DNA from: Rhizobium giardinii bv. giardinii H152 | Lineage (GTDB): Bacteria; Pseudomonadota; Alphaproteobacteria; Rhizobiales; Rhizobiaceae | Length of the DNA: 64,000 nt | Reading direction: 5' to 3' | Assembly (NCBI RefSeq): GCF_000379605.1 | Contig: NZ_KB902746.1 | Span: 1-64,000 of the forward strand | Shown here: positions 17,390 through 26,862 of the stretch, piece by piece | Layout: each line of letters starts with the position of its first letter | Numbering within the stretch: the stretch's first letter is position 1 | Translations under genes and position numbers: made by a program | Notes under the pieces: generated by a model | The model's input: only the letters and a program-made list of their open reading frames with translations | The model's database searches: none | What the model was told of the DNA's origin: nothing

Positions 17390-17750
17390 TTTGCTGCCGC
17401 ATGCTGATGGCGGCCGACCCGGCACTGGCGATTCGCACTCTTGCCGATCGCCGGTTTCCTGGCCGACCGGTTCCACCGCAAGAACATGCTGACCATCGGA
17501 ACCGCGCCCTTTGCGCTTTTCGGCTGCCTGCCGGCGGTGCTGAACGATCTCAACAGCGTTCTCATCGCTCGCCTCGTCTTCGGCTGTGTCGAGGCTGTCA
17601 TCATGACCTGCTGCACGACATTGATCGCGGACTACAGCAACGGCGAGGAACGGTCGAAATGCCCGATCGCCAGGTGGTTACGATTGGGATCTTCGGATCG
17701 ATCTTCTTCGTCATCGGCGCCGCCGTCGGCGAAACCTCCTGGCGCTAAAG
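17390..17750 (+). pseudogene. MFS transporter fragment
   Basis: Reads PIAGFLADRFHRKNMLTIGTA (MFS motif A) and continues through VLIARLVFGCVEAVIMTCC and LIADYSNGEERSK, then a frameshift, then VVTIGIFGSIFFVIGAAVGETSWR and a stop. This is one internal piece of a 12-helix transporter, roughly helices 2 to 5. The first helix and the whole C-terminal half are missing. It starts directly after the fusion gene, which suggests a deletion brought it there. Confidence 0.75.
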
Positions 17751-17991
17751 GGCTGTGGTGCGCGCTTGCGCTCGACCGCCACCTTGATCTATTTTTTCGG
17801 GGTGACACGATAACCGAATGCTGTAAGCTGCCCCTGCAAAGGCGTCGTTCCAATTCCATGGGCGACGCGCCTAACGATTTGAAAAAATTGCATCTTTCAG
17901 ACCACTGCAGCTTGGCCAAACCCGTGTCCCGACTGCCCGTAATAGTTTGATGTCCGGCAAGGCTTGGCCACCTGCGCTCTCCAGGAACCGC

Positions 17992-18009
17992 CCCGCGCGC
18001 CCGCGCGGG
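17992..18009. repeat. GC-only palindrome upstream of the efflux operon
   Basis: CCCGCGCG, two bases, then its reverse complement, 35 bases before the start of the adaptor gene. It would lie in the leader or overlap the promoter of the RND operon and could be a regulator site or attenuating hairpin. No regulator gene sits beside this operon. Confidence 0.35.
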
Positions 18010-18044
18010 ATTGATCCGCACCACGCGCTTCAGGGAACTTACAG

Positions 18045-19196
18045 ATGGCACGACACTGGCTCATTCCGGCGATACTGCTTTTTTCGACGGCTCTTTCCGC
18101 AACCTCTCCGTTAGCACAACAACAACAGAAGCCCGCTGTCACGGTCGCCAAGCCGGTCGTCCGCGACGTCGTCGACGTCGATGAATTCATCGGCCGCTTC
18201 GAGGCCGTCGATGAGGTGACCATCCGCTCGCGGATCGGCGGTTATCTCGACCAGGTGGATTTCACCGACGGTGCCATGGTGAAGAAGGGCGACCAGCTCT
18301 TCGTCATCGACCAGCGCCCCTTCAAGACTGCGCTCGACGTCGCCACGTCATCGCTCGAGGTTGCGAAATCCACGCTGGTCTTCGCCGAAGCGGAATTCAA
18401 GCGCACGGAGTCGCTGGTGCAGAAAGGCACGCTTCCAATCTCGACGCTCGACGACCGCCGCCGCGAGCTGCGGTCGGCACAGGCAAACCTGCGCGGCGCG
18501 GAGGCAAGCCTTGCCAGGGCCGAGCTCGATCTCGAATATACCAAGATCATTGCTCCGCTGGCCGGCCGTATCGACCGCCGGCTGGTTTCGGTCGGCAATC
18601 TCGTGCAGGCCGACCAGACCGCGCTGACGACGATCGTCTCGCTCGATCCGATCGACTTCTACTTCGACGTCGACGAACGCCGATTGCTCAACTATGCCCG
18701 CCAGGCGCGCGAGCACGGCAGCAACCTGCAGGAGGGCGGCGGGTCGCTCGACGTCTATGTAACCATCGCTGATTCCAGCGAAAAACCATTCAAGGGCAAG
18801 CTCGACTTCGCCGAAAACCGCGTCGACCAGGAAACCGGCACGATGCGGATTCGCGCCCGGTTCGACAATCCGGATTTCGTGCTGCAGCCGGGCCTTTTCG
18901 GGCGCGTCGAGGTCAGCGCGTCCAACACCTACACAGGCATCCTCGTTCCGGACGACGCGATCGGCTCCGACCAGGACCAGCGCGTCGTCTATGTCGTTGC
19001 CGAGGACGGCAGCTTTACCACGAAACCGGTGCGGCTTGGGCCGAGGCTCTACGGCTACCGCGTTATTCGCGAGGGCATGACCGGTGACGAGACCATCGTT
19101 GTCAACGGGCTGACACGGCTGAGGCCCGGTGTCGTCGTCGATGGGAAGTTGGTCACCCTGCCGCCCGAAGCCGCATCGACGGAGAATGGCCAATGA
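18045..19196 (+). CDS. RND efflux periplasmic adaptor (membrane fusion protein)
   Basis: A 383-residue AcrA/MexE-type adaptor. A signal peptide covers about residues 1-25 (LIPAILLFSTALSAT). Then come the beta-barrel/lipoyl part (EAVDEVTIRSRIGGYLDQV and GAMVKKGDQLFVIDQRPF), a helical hairpin (about 95-160, Ala/Glu/Arg-rich), and the second lipoyl half (LEYTKIIAPLAGRI). It links the inner-membrane pump to an outer-membrane channel. No lipobox Cys is seen, so it is probably soluble or held by its partner. Its stop overlaps the start of the pump gene by 4 bases. No TolC-like gene or regulator lies nearby. Confidence 0.93.
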   Translation: MARHWLIPAILLFSTALSATSPLAQQQQKPAVTVAKPVVRDVVDVDEFIGRFEAVDEVTIRSRIGGYLDQVDFTDGAMVKKGDQLFVIDQRPFKTALDVATSSLEVAKSTLVFAEAEFKRTESLVQKGTLPISTLDDRRRELRSAQANLRGAEASLARAELDLEYTKIIAPLAGRIDRRLVSVGNLVQADQTALTTIVSLDPIDFYFDVDERRLLNYARQAREHGSNLQEGGGSLDVYVTIADSSEKPFKGKLDFAENRVDQETGTMRIRARFDNPDFVLQPGLFGRVEVSASNTYTGILVPDDAIGSDQDQRVVYVVAEDGSFTTKPVRLGPRLYGYRVIREGMTGDETIVVNGLTRLRPGVVVDGKLVTLPPEAASTENGQ

Positions 19197-22100
19197 AATT
19201 TGCCCATTTCTTCGTTGACCGGCCGATTTTCGCGTCGGTCCTGTCGATCGTCCTCTTGATCGTCGGCGGCATCGCCTATTTCCAGTTGCCGGTTGCCCAG
19301 TATCCGGAAATCGCACCACCGACCATCGTCATCCGCACGGCCTATCCCGGTGCCGACGCCGAGACGATCGCCAACACGGTCTCGACCCCGCTCGAGCAGG
19401 AAATCAACGGTGTCGAGGACATGCTTTATATGTCCTCCTATTCGACCGCCGATGGCTCGATGGCGCTGACGGTGACGTTCAAGCTCGGCACCGACCTCGA
19501 TAAGGCTCAGGTGCTGGTCCAGAACCGCGTCTCGATCGCGGAGCCCCGGCTGCCGGAAGAGGTCCGCCGCATCGGCGTCACCACGGCAAAAAGCTCGCCC
19601 GATCTGATGATGGTCGTGCATCTCCTGTCGCCGAACGACCGCTATGACCAGCTCTATGTCTCCAACTATGCCCGTACCCGCGCCCGTGACCTTCTGGTGC
19701 GCCTCGATGGTGTCGGCGACGTCATCCTGTTCGGCGAGCGCGAATTTGCCCTGCGCATCTGGCTCGACCCGGAAAAGCTCGCCTCCTACGGCATGACCTC
19801 CGGCGACGTCGTGCAGGCGCTGCGCGACCAGAACGTCCAGGTTTCCGGCGGTTCGATCGGCGGACCGCCGACTGCAGGCACCAACGCGTTCCAGTACACG
19901 GTGACGACCGAAGGTCGCTTCAGCGATGCCCGCCAGTTCCGCTACGTCATCGTCAAGGCGACGGCAAGCGGTCGTCTCGTGCAGCTGCAGGATGTTGCCC
20001 GGATCGAACTCGGCGCCAAGGATTACGTCACCAACAGCTATCTGAACGGCAAGGCCGCCGTCGCCATGGGCATCTTTTCGCGCCCCGGCACAAACGCGCT
20101 CGACGCGGCCGATCAGATCAAGGCGACGATGGAAAAACTGTCCAGGGATTTCCCGCCAGGCCTCGAATACACCATCGTCTACAATCCGACCGAGTTCATC
20201 TCGGAATCGATCAACGAGGTCTACAAGACCATCCTCGAGGCCGCCATTCTCGTTGCCATCGTCGTGCTGGTCTTCCTGCAGTCCTGGCGCACGGCACTGA
20301 TCCCGATCATCGCCATTCCCGTCTCGCTGATCGGCACCTTCGCGCTGCTCTTGGCCTTCGGCTTCTCGCTCAACATGCTGACGCTGTTCGGCCTGGTGCT
20401 GGCGATCGGCATCGTCGTCGACGATGCGATCGTCGTCGTCGAAAATGTCGAGCGCAATCTGGCCAAAGGCATGACGCCGAAACTCGCAGCGCATGTGACG
20501 ATGGACGAGGTCGGCACAGCAGTCATCGCCATTTCGCTCGTGCTGATCGCCGTCTTTGTGCCGACGGCCTTCATTCCCGGCATTTCAGGGCAGTTCTACC
20601 TGCAGTTCGCCGTCACCATCTCGGTGGCAACGGCAATCTCGGCGCTCAACTCGCTGACGCTTTCGCCGGCGCTTGCGGCACTTATCCTGCGTCCGCATCG
20701 GGAACACCACGAAACGCGCAACCCGTTCACGCGGATCGGCCGCGGCCTTGCCAACGGTTTCAACAATGGTTTCGACCGGATGACCCACGGATACTCCTGG
20801 GTCGTCCGCCACCTCGTTACGACGAAGATCGCGCTTGGCGCCAGCCTGCTTGTCTTTTTCGCACTGCTGGCGGGCACCTGGTACATGGCGCAGATCGTGC
20901 CGCGCGGCTTCGTGCCGACCATGGACCAGGGGTATGCGATCGTCGTCGTGCAACTGCCGGACGGCGCCTCGCTTGCCCGCACCGATGCGGTGGTAAAGAG
21001 GGCGACGGAAATGATCCGCGAGGTGCCGGGCATCAAGGATGCCGTCGCCTTCGCCGGTTTCAATGGCGCGACCTTCACCAATGCATCGAATTCTGGCGTT
21101 ATTTTCACGCCCTTCGAAAGCTTCGAGGAGCGTCTGAAACACGGGCAAAGCGCTAACCAGATCATCGGCCAGCTCTACGGCACGATGCAGGCGATCCAGG
21201 AGGCCTTCATCATTGCCGTGCCGCCCCCGTCGATCCGCGGCATCGGCAATTCCGGCGGGTTCAAGATGCAGATCGTCGACCGCGAGAGCTCCGACATGCG
21301 CCGCGCGCTCGGGGTTGCCTATCAGATGATGGGCGCCGCCAGCCAGACGGAAGGGCTGACGGGCGTCTTCACCACCTTCTCAGCCTCCAGCCCGCAATAT
21401 TTCCTGGCGGTCGACCGCGACAAGGCGCGGGCGCTGAACGTACCGATCCCCAACATCTTCGAGACGCTGTCGATCAACCTCGGCACATCCTATGTCAACG
21501 ATTTCAATGCTTTCGGCCGCGTCTATCAGGTGCGGGCCCAGGCAGACCAGCAGTACCGGCTGGAGCGCGAGGACATCCTCGACCTCAAGGTCCGCTCGGC
21601 CACCGGCGCCCTCGTGCCGCTTGGAACGCTGGTCGATATCCGAGATACGACCGGGCCGGCACTCGTCCAACGCTACAACATGTATGTGTCCGTGCCCCTC
21701 CAGGGCAATCCTGCGCCCGGCGTCTCGACCGGGACCGCGCTCGACAAGATGGAGGCACTGGCGGCCCAGATGCTGCCGCCGGGCACCGCCTTCGAATGGA
21801 CCGATCTCGCCTTCCAAGAGCGCAATACCGGCAATACGGCGATCTTCATCTTCGCGCTGTCGGTCATCTTCGTGTTCCTGGCGCTGTCGGCCCAGTATGA
21901 AAGCTGGATCCTGCCGCTGGCGATCATCCTAGTCGTGCCGATGGCGGTCCTCGCCGCTCTGGTCGGCGTGCATCTCAGGGGCCTGGACAACAACATCCTG
22001 ACGCAGATCGGGCTGATCGTCCTGATCGGGCTTGCGGCGAAGAACGCCATCCTGATCGTCGAGTTCGCGCGGCAGGCGCAGGACGATGGAATGAACCCGG

Positions 22101-22366
22101 TCAACGCCGCGATCGAGGCGAGCCGGCTCAGGCTGCGGCCGATCCTGATGACGGCCTTCGCCTTCATCCTCGGCGTCGTACCTTTGATGATCGCCACCGG
22201 ACCGGGTGCGGAAATGCGCCAGTCGCTCGGCACCGCCGTCTTCTCCGGCATGCTCGGCGTCACCATCCTCGGGCTGTTCCTGACGCCGGTCTTCTACGTC
22301 GCGCTGCGGTCTTTCCGCTACAAGCCGAAAGAGAAGCCCGTTGCACCGGAAGCCGGCATGATCTGA
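19193..22366 (+). CDS. RND multidrug efflux permease, HAE1 family
   Basis: A 1057-residue inner-membrane proton-driven pump with the usual duplicated plan: TM1 FFVDRPIFASVLSIV, a large periplasmic loop, TM2-6, then TM7, a second loop and TM8-12. The RND signature GIVVDDAIVVVENVERNL carries the paired Asp residues of the proton relay in TM4, and the TM10 Lys sits in LIGLAAKNAILIVEFA. It forms a tripartite drug or detergent efflux complex with the adaptor encoded just before it. The length and motifs are complete. The substrate cannot be inferred. Confidence 0.95.
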   Translation: MKFAHFFVDRPIFASVLSIVLLIVGGIAYFQLPVAQYPEIAPPTIVIRTAYPGADAETIANTVSTPLEQEINGVEDMLYMSSYSTADGSMALTVTFKLGTDLDKAQVLVQNRVSIAEPRLPEEVRRIGVTTAKSSPDLMMVVHLLSPNDRYDQLYVSNYARTRARDLLVRLDGVGDVILFGEREFALRIWLDPEKLASYGMTSGDVVQALRDQNVQVSGGSIGGPPTAGTNAFQYTVTTEGRFSDARQFRYVIVKATASGRLVQLQDVARIELGAKDYVTNSYLNGKAAVAMGIFSRPGTNALDAADQIKATMEKLSRDFPPGLEYTIVYNPTEFISESINEVYKTILEAAILVAIVVLVFLQSWRTALIPIIAIPVSLIGTFALLLAFGFSLNMLTLFGLVLAIGIVVDDAIVVVENVERNLAKGMTPKLAAHVTMDEVGTAVIAISLVLIAVFVPTAFIPGISGQFYLQFAVTISVATAISALNSLTLSPALAALILRPHREHHETRNPFTRIGRGLANGFNNGFDRMTHGYSWVVRHLVTTKIALGASLLVFFALLAGTWYMAQIVPRGFVPTMDQGYAIVVVQLPDGASLARTDAVVKRATEMIREVPGIKDAVAFAGFNGATFTNASNSGVIFTPFESFEERLKHGQSANQIIGQLYGTMQAIQEAFIIAVPPPSIRGIGNSGGFKMQIVDRESSDMRRALGVAYQMMGAASQTEGLTGVFTTFSASSPQYFLAVDRDKARALNVPIPNIFETLSINLGTSYVNDFNAFGRVYQVRAQADQQYRLEREDILDLKVRSATGALVPLGTLVDIRDTTGPALVQRYNMYVSVPLQGNPAPGVSTGTALDKMEALAAQMLPPGTAFEWTDLAFQERNTGNTAIFIFALSVIFVFLALSAQYESWILPLAIILVVPMAVLAALVGVHLRGLDNNILTQIGLIVLIGLAAKNAILIVEFARQAQDDGMNPVNAAIEASRLRLRPILMTAFAFILGVVPLMIATGPGAEMRQSLGTAVFSGMLGVTILGLFLTPVFYVALRSFRYKPKEKPVAPEAGMI

Positions 22367-22400
22367 GCAGCGACAGACCGGGCGGCCCCTGCCCGGCCAT

Positions 22401-22442
22401 CGCCATCCGACCGACCAGCGCGTTCGTGTCGAGGAGCGTTAC
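22401..22442 (-). pseudogene. Stub of a VapC/PIN-domain toxin gene
   Basis: Directly overlapping the end of the AbrB-type antitoxin, the reverse strand reads VTLLDTNALVGRMA, the typical first strand of a PIN domain with its first catalytic Asp. After about 14 residues the similarity stops and the frame runs into the tail of the RND gene region. There is no ATG, GTG or TTG in frame at the expected place (GTA occupies it). The toxin gene was evidently deleted. Confidence 0.55.
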
Positions 22443-22672
22443 ACTTCACCGCGCGTCAGCGCCATGATGGCGTCGGTGCTCAGTCCTTTTCCGGCATCGC
22501 CGCGCAGCGCGCCGAAGCGCCTTGCCGGCCGTTTTTCGTCCGCCCGCGTGAGGACCACGGTGCCGTCTGCAGCCCACTGGAATTCGACCCGCGTTCCCGG
22601 CACCAGGCCGAGGAAGTCCCGCACCGGTTTCGGAATGGTCACCTGTCCCTTCGCCGTCACTGTCGCGCTCAT
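22439..22672 (-). CDS. AbrB/MazE/SpoVT-fold antitoxin, orphan
   Basis: A 77-residue protein with the swapped-hairpin DNA-binding domain: TVTAKGQVTIPKPVRDFLGL then GTRVEFQWAADGTVVL. The C-terminal tail (RFGALRGDAGKGLSTDAIMALTRGE) is of the kind that wraps a VapC toxin. It would repress its own operon and neutralise a PIN RNase, but only a 14-codon stub of that toxin remains downstream. AGGTGAACG precedes the ATG as ribosome binding site. Confidence 0.85.
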   Translation of the reverse strand: MSATVTAKGQVTIPKPVRDFLGLVPGTRVEFQWAADGTVVLTRADEKRPARRFGALRGDAGKGLSTDAIMALTRGEV

Positions 22673-22857
22673 CGTTCACCTCGGTAAGATTGTGCGAATT
22701 GAGCTATTGCATCGAGCGCTCGACTTCAAGGAGAGACCTCGGCGAGGGCTTTCGAACACCCATCCATAAGCGCTAAGGTCCAAGCGAATCGAGACCAGCT
22801 TGGAGGCAGCGCGGCGCATCGCATGCCGCGTTTCGTGCATGAAGAGGGACCGGAACC

Positions 22858-24237
22858 ATGACCGTCATCGAGGATCTCATTGCTGCACTCGGCGCAGACA
22901 AGGTGCTCACCGGCGAAAGCATCGGCGAACGCTACCGCAGCGACGCCAGCATGACCGGCAGGTTCCTTCCGCTGGCCGTCCTGCGCCCCTCGAGCGTTGA
23001 AGATGTCTCGATAGCCCTCAAGATCTGCGACCGCCACCGCCAGCCCGTCGTGCCCCAGGGCGGTCTCACCGGCCTTGCCGGCGGCGCCAACGCGCGCAGC
23101 GGCGACATCGCCCTGTCGCTGGAACACCTGTCGGGCATCGAGCAGATCGACACCGCCGCAGCGACCATGACGGTGCTAGCCGGCACGCCGCTGGAAGTCG
23201 CCCAGCGCGCCGCCGAAGAGCGGGGCTTCCTGGTGCCGATCGATCTCGGTGCCCGCGGCAGCTGTCAGATCGGCGGCAACCTCGCCACTAATGCCGGCGG
23301 CATCCGTGTCATCCGCCATGGCGTCACCCGTGACAATGTTCTGGGTCTCGAAGCCGTCCTCGCTGACGGCACGGTGCTCTCCTCACTCAACCGGATGACC
23401 AAGAACAACACAGGCTATGACCTGCGCCAGCTCTTCATTGGATCGGAGGGTACGCTCGGCATCATCACCCGCGTCGTCCTGCGCCTGCGCCCCCTGCCCA
23501 CCGCCCGTCTGACCGCGCTCTGCGCGCTCGAAACCTATGGCGATGTCGTTTCCCTGCTCAACTCCGCCCAGCGCGATCTTCCCGGCCTTTCCGCGTTCGA
23601 GGCCATGTGGGAAAGCTATTTCCGCTTCAACGCCGAGGCCCTGAAGCTCGCTTTCTTCGACAGGACGCCTCCCTTCACGGTCATCATCGAAGAGGACGTC
23701 GCCGGCAGCGACGTGGACAGGGAACGCTTCGAAGCCTTCCTCGGCAAGGCGTTCGAAGACGGCCTGCTCGCCGACGCGCTGATTGCCCAGTCGGAGAAGG
23801 AGGCACGCGCCTTCTGGTCGGTGCGCGAAGGCCATCTGATGGACCAGTTGCTGCCGGGCCTCGTCAATCTGGACGTGAGCGTGCCGATCGGCCAGCTCGG
23901 CGATTTCGCCGTCGACTGCGAGACGGCATTACGCACCCGCTTTCCCGCCGCCCATGTCTCCTTCTTCGGCCATGTCGGCGACAGCAACCTTCACGTGGCC
24001 GTCTGGATCGACGCGGCCGGCGAGCATGATCTGCACGAAATCGATGCGATCGCCTACGCCCTCGTTCGACAATACCAGGGCTCGATTTCCGCCGAGCATG
24101 GCATCGGTACCTTGAAACGCGATTTCCTTGATCATTCGCGCAGCGAAGCCGAAATCAACGTCATGCGCCGCATCAAGGCGGCCCTCGATCCAAACGCCAT
24201 CCTCAACCCTGCAAAGGTCATTCCGCCGGAGGCCTGA
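22858..24237 (+). CDS. FAD-binding 2-hydroxyacid dehydrogenase (GlcD/D2HGDH-like)
   Basis: A 459-residue flavoenzyme of the VAO family. The N-terminal FAD-binding domain has QGGLTGLAGGANAR and the pyrophosphate-binding stretch GSCQIGGNLATNAGG. The C-terminal oxidase domain has FFGHVGDSNLH (metal and substrate histidines) and EHGIGTLKRDFL near the end. Relatives oxidise D-2-hydroxyglutarate, D-lactate or glycolate and pass electrons to a carrier. With no glcE/glcF neighbours a single-subunit D-2-hydroxyacid dehydrogenase is more likely than glycolate oxidase. The start follows GGGACCGG. Confidence 0.9.
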   Translation: MTVIEDLIAALGADKVLTGESIGERYRSDASMTGRFLPLAVLRPSSVEDVSIALKICDRHRQPVVPQGGLTGLAGGANARSGDIALSLEHLSGIEQIDTAAATMTVLAGTPLEVAQRAAEERGFLVPIDLGARGSCQIGGNLATNAGGIRVIRHGVTRDNVLGLEAVLADGTVLSSLNRMTKNNTGYDLRQLFIGSEGTLGIITRVVLRLRPLPTARLTALCALETYGDVVSLLNSAQRDLPGLSAFEAMWESYFRFNAEALKLAFFDRTPPFTVIIEEDVAGSDVDRERFEAFLGKAFEDGLLADALIAQSEKEARAFWSVREGHLMDQLLPGLVNLDVSVPIGQLGDFAVDCETALRTRFPAAHVSFFGHVGDSNLHVAVWIDAAGEHDLHEIDAIAYALVRQYQGSISAEHGIGTLKRDFLDHSRSEAEINVMRRIKAALDPNAILNPAKVIPPEA

Positions 24238-24415
24238 GCCCTCGCGCGGCGCACGCACCGTCAAAAATCATCCCCGCAGTTTCCTCTGCTTGCGCTCGGC
24301 AGGTCTCCTTGCCGGCAGCTGAAATCCGGCATTCTGTTTCATGCGTGGAATGGGTGGCATTGTCGCCTGATCTCGGCAAAGATGCCTCATCAAAAACTGG
24401 AATCGGGAGACTGCT

Positions 24416-26146
24416 ATGAAACCCGCTGCCTTCGCCTCTTTCGCCCTCATCTTTTGCCTCGCCCTCTCACCCGCGTTCGCAGCCTCGCCCGAGCCGGTCA
24501 AGGCCGAGCACGGCATGGTCGTCACGGCCCAGCACCTCGCCTCAGATGTCGGCGTCGAGGTCTTGAAGAAGGGCGGCAACGCCGTCGATGCCGCAGTTGC
24601 CGTCGGCTATGCCCTCGCGGTCGTCTACCCCACCGCCGGTAATATCGGCGGCGGTGGATTCATGACGATCCGGCTGAAGGACGGCAAGACGACCTTCCTC
24701 GATTTCCGCGAACGCGCACCGCTCGCCGCCACCAAGACCATGTATCTCGATGACAAGGGCGAGATCGTCAAAGGCGCCAGCACCGACAGCTACCTCGCCG
24801 TCGGCGTGCCCGGCTCGGTCATGGGCCTGGAGACCGCCCGAGAGCGTTACGGCACGCTGCCGCGCGCCGAACTTCTCGCTCCGGCAATCCGCTTCGCCAA
24901 GGACGGGTTCGTGCTCGAACAGGGCGACGTTGCTTCCCTTGCCAACGGCGCGAAGAAGCTGTCGAAGGACAAGGCGGCCGCCGCGATCTTCCTCAAACCG
25001 GACGGGAAGACCTTTAAGATTGGCGACAAGCTGGTGCAGCCGGATCTCGCGGCGAGCCTGACAAGCATCTCGGAGAAAGGTCCAGACGCGTTCTACAAGG
25101 GGGCGATTGCCGACGACATCGTCAAGGCGAGTGCAGCCGCTGGCGGCATTCTCGCCAAGACCGATTTCGAGCACTATGCGGTCCGCGAACTTAAGCCCGT
25201 GACCTGCAATTATCGCGGCTACGAGATCGTCTCCTCGCCGCCGCCGAGTTCCGGCGGCGTCATCATTTGCGAAATCCTCAACGTGCTGGAGGGCTATCCG
25301 CTATCCTACCTCGGCTATGGCTCGGCCGAGACCGTGCATGCCATGGTCGAGGCCATGCGCCATGCCTATGTCGACCGCAACTCGGCGCTCGGCGATCCCG
25401 ATTTCGTCAGCAATCCCGTCGAGAAGCTCACCGACAAGGCCTATGCCAAGGAGATCCGCGAGAAGATCAACCCGTTCAAGGCTGGCGTCTCAAAGGAGCT
25501 CATGCCGAAGGGCATGGGCGAAAGCACCGAAACGACGCATTATTCGATCATCGACAAGGACGGCAATGCGGTCGCGGTCACCTATACGCTGAACGGTTCC
25601 TTCGGCAACGGCGTGGTGGCGCCGGGAACGGGCATTCTGCTCAACAACGAGATGGACGATTTCACCTCCAAGCCGGGCTCCCCCAATCTCTATGGGCTGG
25701 TGCAGGGCGAGGCGAATGCGATCGAGCCGAAAAAGACGCCGTTGTCGTCGATGAGCCCGACGATTATTTCCAGGGATGGCAAAGCCTTCATGATCATCGG
25801 CAGCCCCGGCGGCGCCCGCATCATCACGATTACGCTGGAAGCCATCATCAACGTCATCGACCACGGCATGAGCATCCAGGAAGCGATCGATGCGCCGCGC
25901 ATCCACCATCAATGGCTGCCTGACAAGGTCTATATGGAGCCCTACGCGCTGTCGGCCGACACGCTGAAACGGCTCACCGATATGGGCCATGACGTACAGA
26001 TCGATGCAAGCTGGCCGATCTGGGGTCAGGCGGCCGGTATCCTCGTCGGCGGCAAGAACCTCGCCGAAATCGAGGAAGGCGGCGGCGCCCGCTATAACGG
26101 TGCCATGGACAGCCGCGCCGCGGCGGGGGCTGCAAGGGGGTATTGA
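24416..26146 (+). CDS. ggt: Gamma-glutamyltransferase precursor
   Basis: A 576-residue periplasmic Ntn-hydrolase. A signal peptide of about 22 residues (FASFALIFCLALSPAFA) is followed by the large subunit. Self-cleavage is expected before T373 in the TTHYSIID motif, which becomes the catalytic N-terminal Thr of the small subunit. The lid/substrate residues GSPGGARI lie further on. The enzyme transfers or hydrolyses the gamma-glutamyl group of glutathione and similar peptides. GGGAG seven bases before the ATG supports the start. It is monocistronic, ending before a convergent terminator hairpin. Confidence 0.95.
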   Translation: MKPAAFASFALIFCLALSPAFAASPEPVKAEHGMVVTAQHLASDVGVEVLKKGGNAVDAAVAVGYALAVVYPTAGNIGGGGFMTIRLKDGKTTFLDFRERAPLAATKTMYLDDKGEIVKGASTDSYLAVGVPGSVMGLETARERYGTLPRAELLAPAIRFAKDGFVLEQGDVASLANGAKKLSKDKAAAAIFLKPDGKTFKIGDKLVQPDLAASLTSISEKGPDAFYKGAIADDIVKASAAAGGILAKTDFEHYAVRELKPVTCNYRGYEIVSSPPPSSGGVIICEILNVLEGYPLSYLGYGSAETVHAMVEAMRHAYVDRNSALGDPDFVSNPVEKLTDKAYAKEIREKINPFKAGVSKELMPKGMGESTETTHYSIIDKDGNAVAVTYTLNGSFGNGVVAPGTGILLNNEMDDFTSKPGSPNLYGLVQGEANAIEPKKTPLSSMSPTIISRDGKAFMIIGSPGGARIITITLEAIINVIDHGMSIQEAIDAPRIHHQWLPDKVYMEPYALSADTLKRLTDMGHDVQIDASWPIWGQAAGILVGGKNLAEIEEGGGARYNGAMDSRAAAGAARGY

Positions 26147-26190
26147 GGAAGACTGACTGACATCGGTCAGGGCAGGCCGAAGCGCTGCAA

Positions 26191-26230
26191 TGAGGGGGCA
26201 AAGCCATTGACTCCTAAGCCTGCCCCCTCA
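26191..26230. terminator. Bidirectional terminator between ggt and the hydrolase gene
   Basis: TGAGGGGGCA and its exact reverse complement are separated by 20 bases, in the gap between two convergent genes. The stem is ten perfect pairs. No long T-run follows, so it may act together with Rho. Confidence 0.5.
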
Positions 26231-26250
26231 CTGCCTCGCCTTCGCTCGGC

Positions 26251-26850
26251 TTACCCCAAGAACCGCTGAACCGCCTCGATCTCGTTCTGGCGGATGTCAT
26301 GACCGCCCGTATGCCACTCGACATCCACGATCGACTTCTGGGCCGTAAAATAGTCGGCAAGGGCCTGCGTCAGCGGAGCCGGGCAGATCGGGTCGCGCTG
26401 GCCGGCGGTGATCAGGATCTGCCTGCCCTCCAGTGCCGCGTTGTCCTTCGGCTTGAAGGGAATGAGCGGATGCAAAAGGATTGCCTTGTCGAACAGGTTC
26501 GTCTCGATCAGCAGGTTGGCAAGGATGTTGGCGCCGTTGGAAAAGCCGAGGCCTATCACCTGCGAAGCCTGATGCTCCCTGGCAAGCGTGCCGACGAACG
26601 CCGCCATCTTGTCCGTCGCCCGGGCAAGATCGGCTATGTCGTAGACGCCCTCGCCGGTGCGGCGAAAAAAGCGCGCCGCCCCGTGTTCGGAAACATCGCC
26701 GCGCGGCGAGACGATTGTCGCATCCGGCAGGAGATTTGCGCCGAACTCGAAGAACTGCCGCTCGTCGCCGCCCGTTCCGTGAAAGACGAAGAAGATCGGA
26801 TTTCCGGGTGCACCGGCCTTCAGCCTGTGCACATAGCCATAATCGGTCAT
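26251..26850 (-). CDS. Alpha/beta hydrolase, MhqD-like carboxylesterase
   Basis: A 199-residue phospholipase/carboxylesterase-family hydrolase. The oxyanion region is FHGTGGDE, the nucleophile elbow GLGFSNGAN, the acid is in AGQRDPICP and the histidine in TGGHDI. It follows the ring-cleaving dioxygenase gene by 12 bases on the same strand. In Bacillus subtilis the equivalent pair MhqO/MhqD is induced by quinones and hydroquinones, so it probably hydrolyses ring-fission products. Function is inferred from family and pairing. Confidence 0.85.
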   Translation of the reverse strand: MTDYGYVHRLKAGAPGNPIFFVFHGTGGDERQFFEFGANLLPDATIVSPRGDVSEHGAARFFRRTGEGVYDIADLARATDKMAAFVGTLAREHQASQVIGLGFSNGANILANLLIETNLFDKAILLHPLIPFKPKDNAALEGRQILITAGQRDPICPAPLTQALADYFTAQKSIVDVEWHTGGHDIRQNEIEAVQRFLG

Positions 26851-26862
26851 GATATCTCTCCC

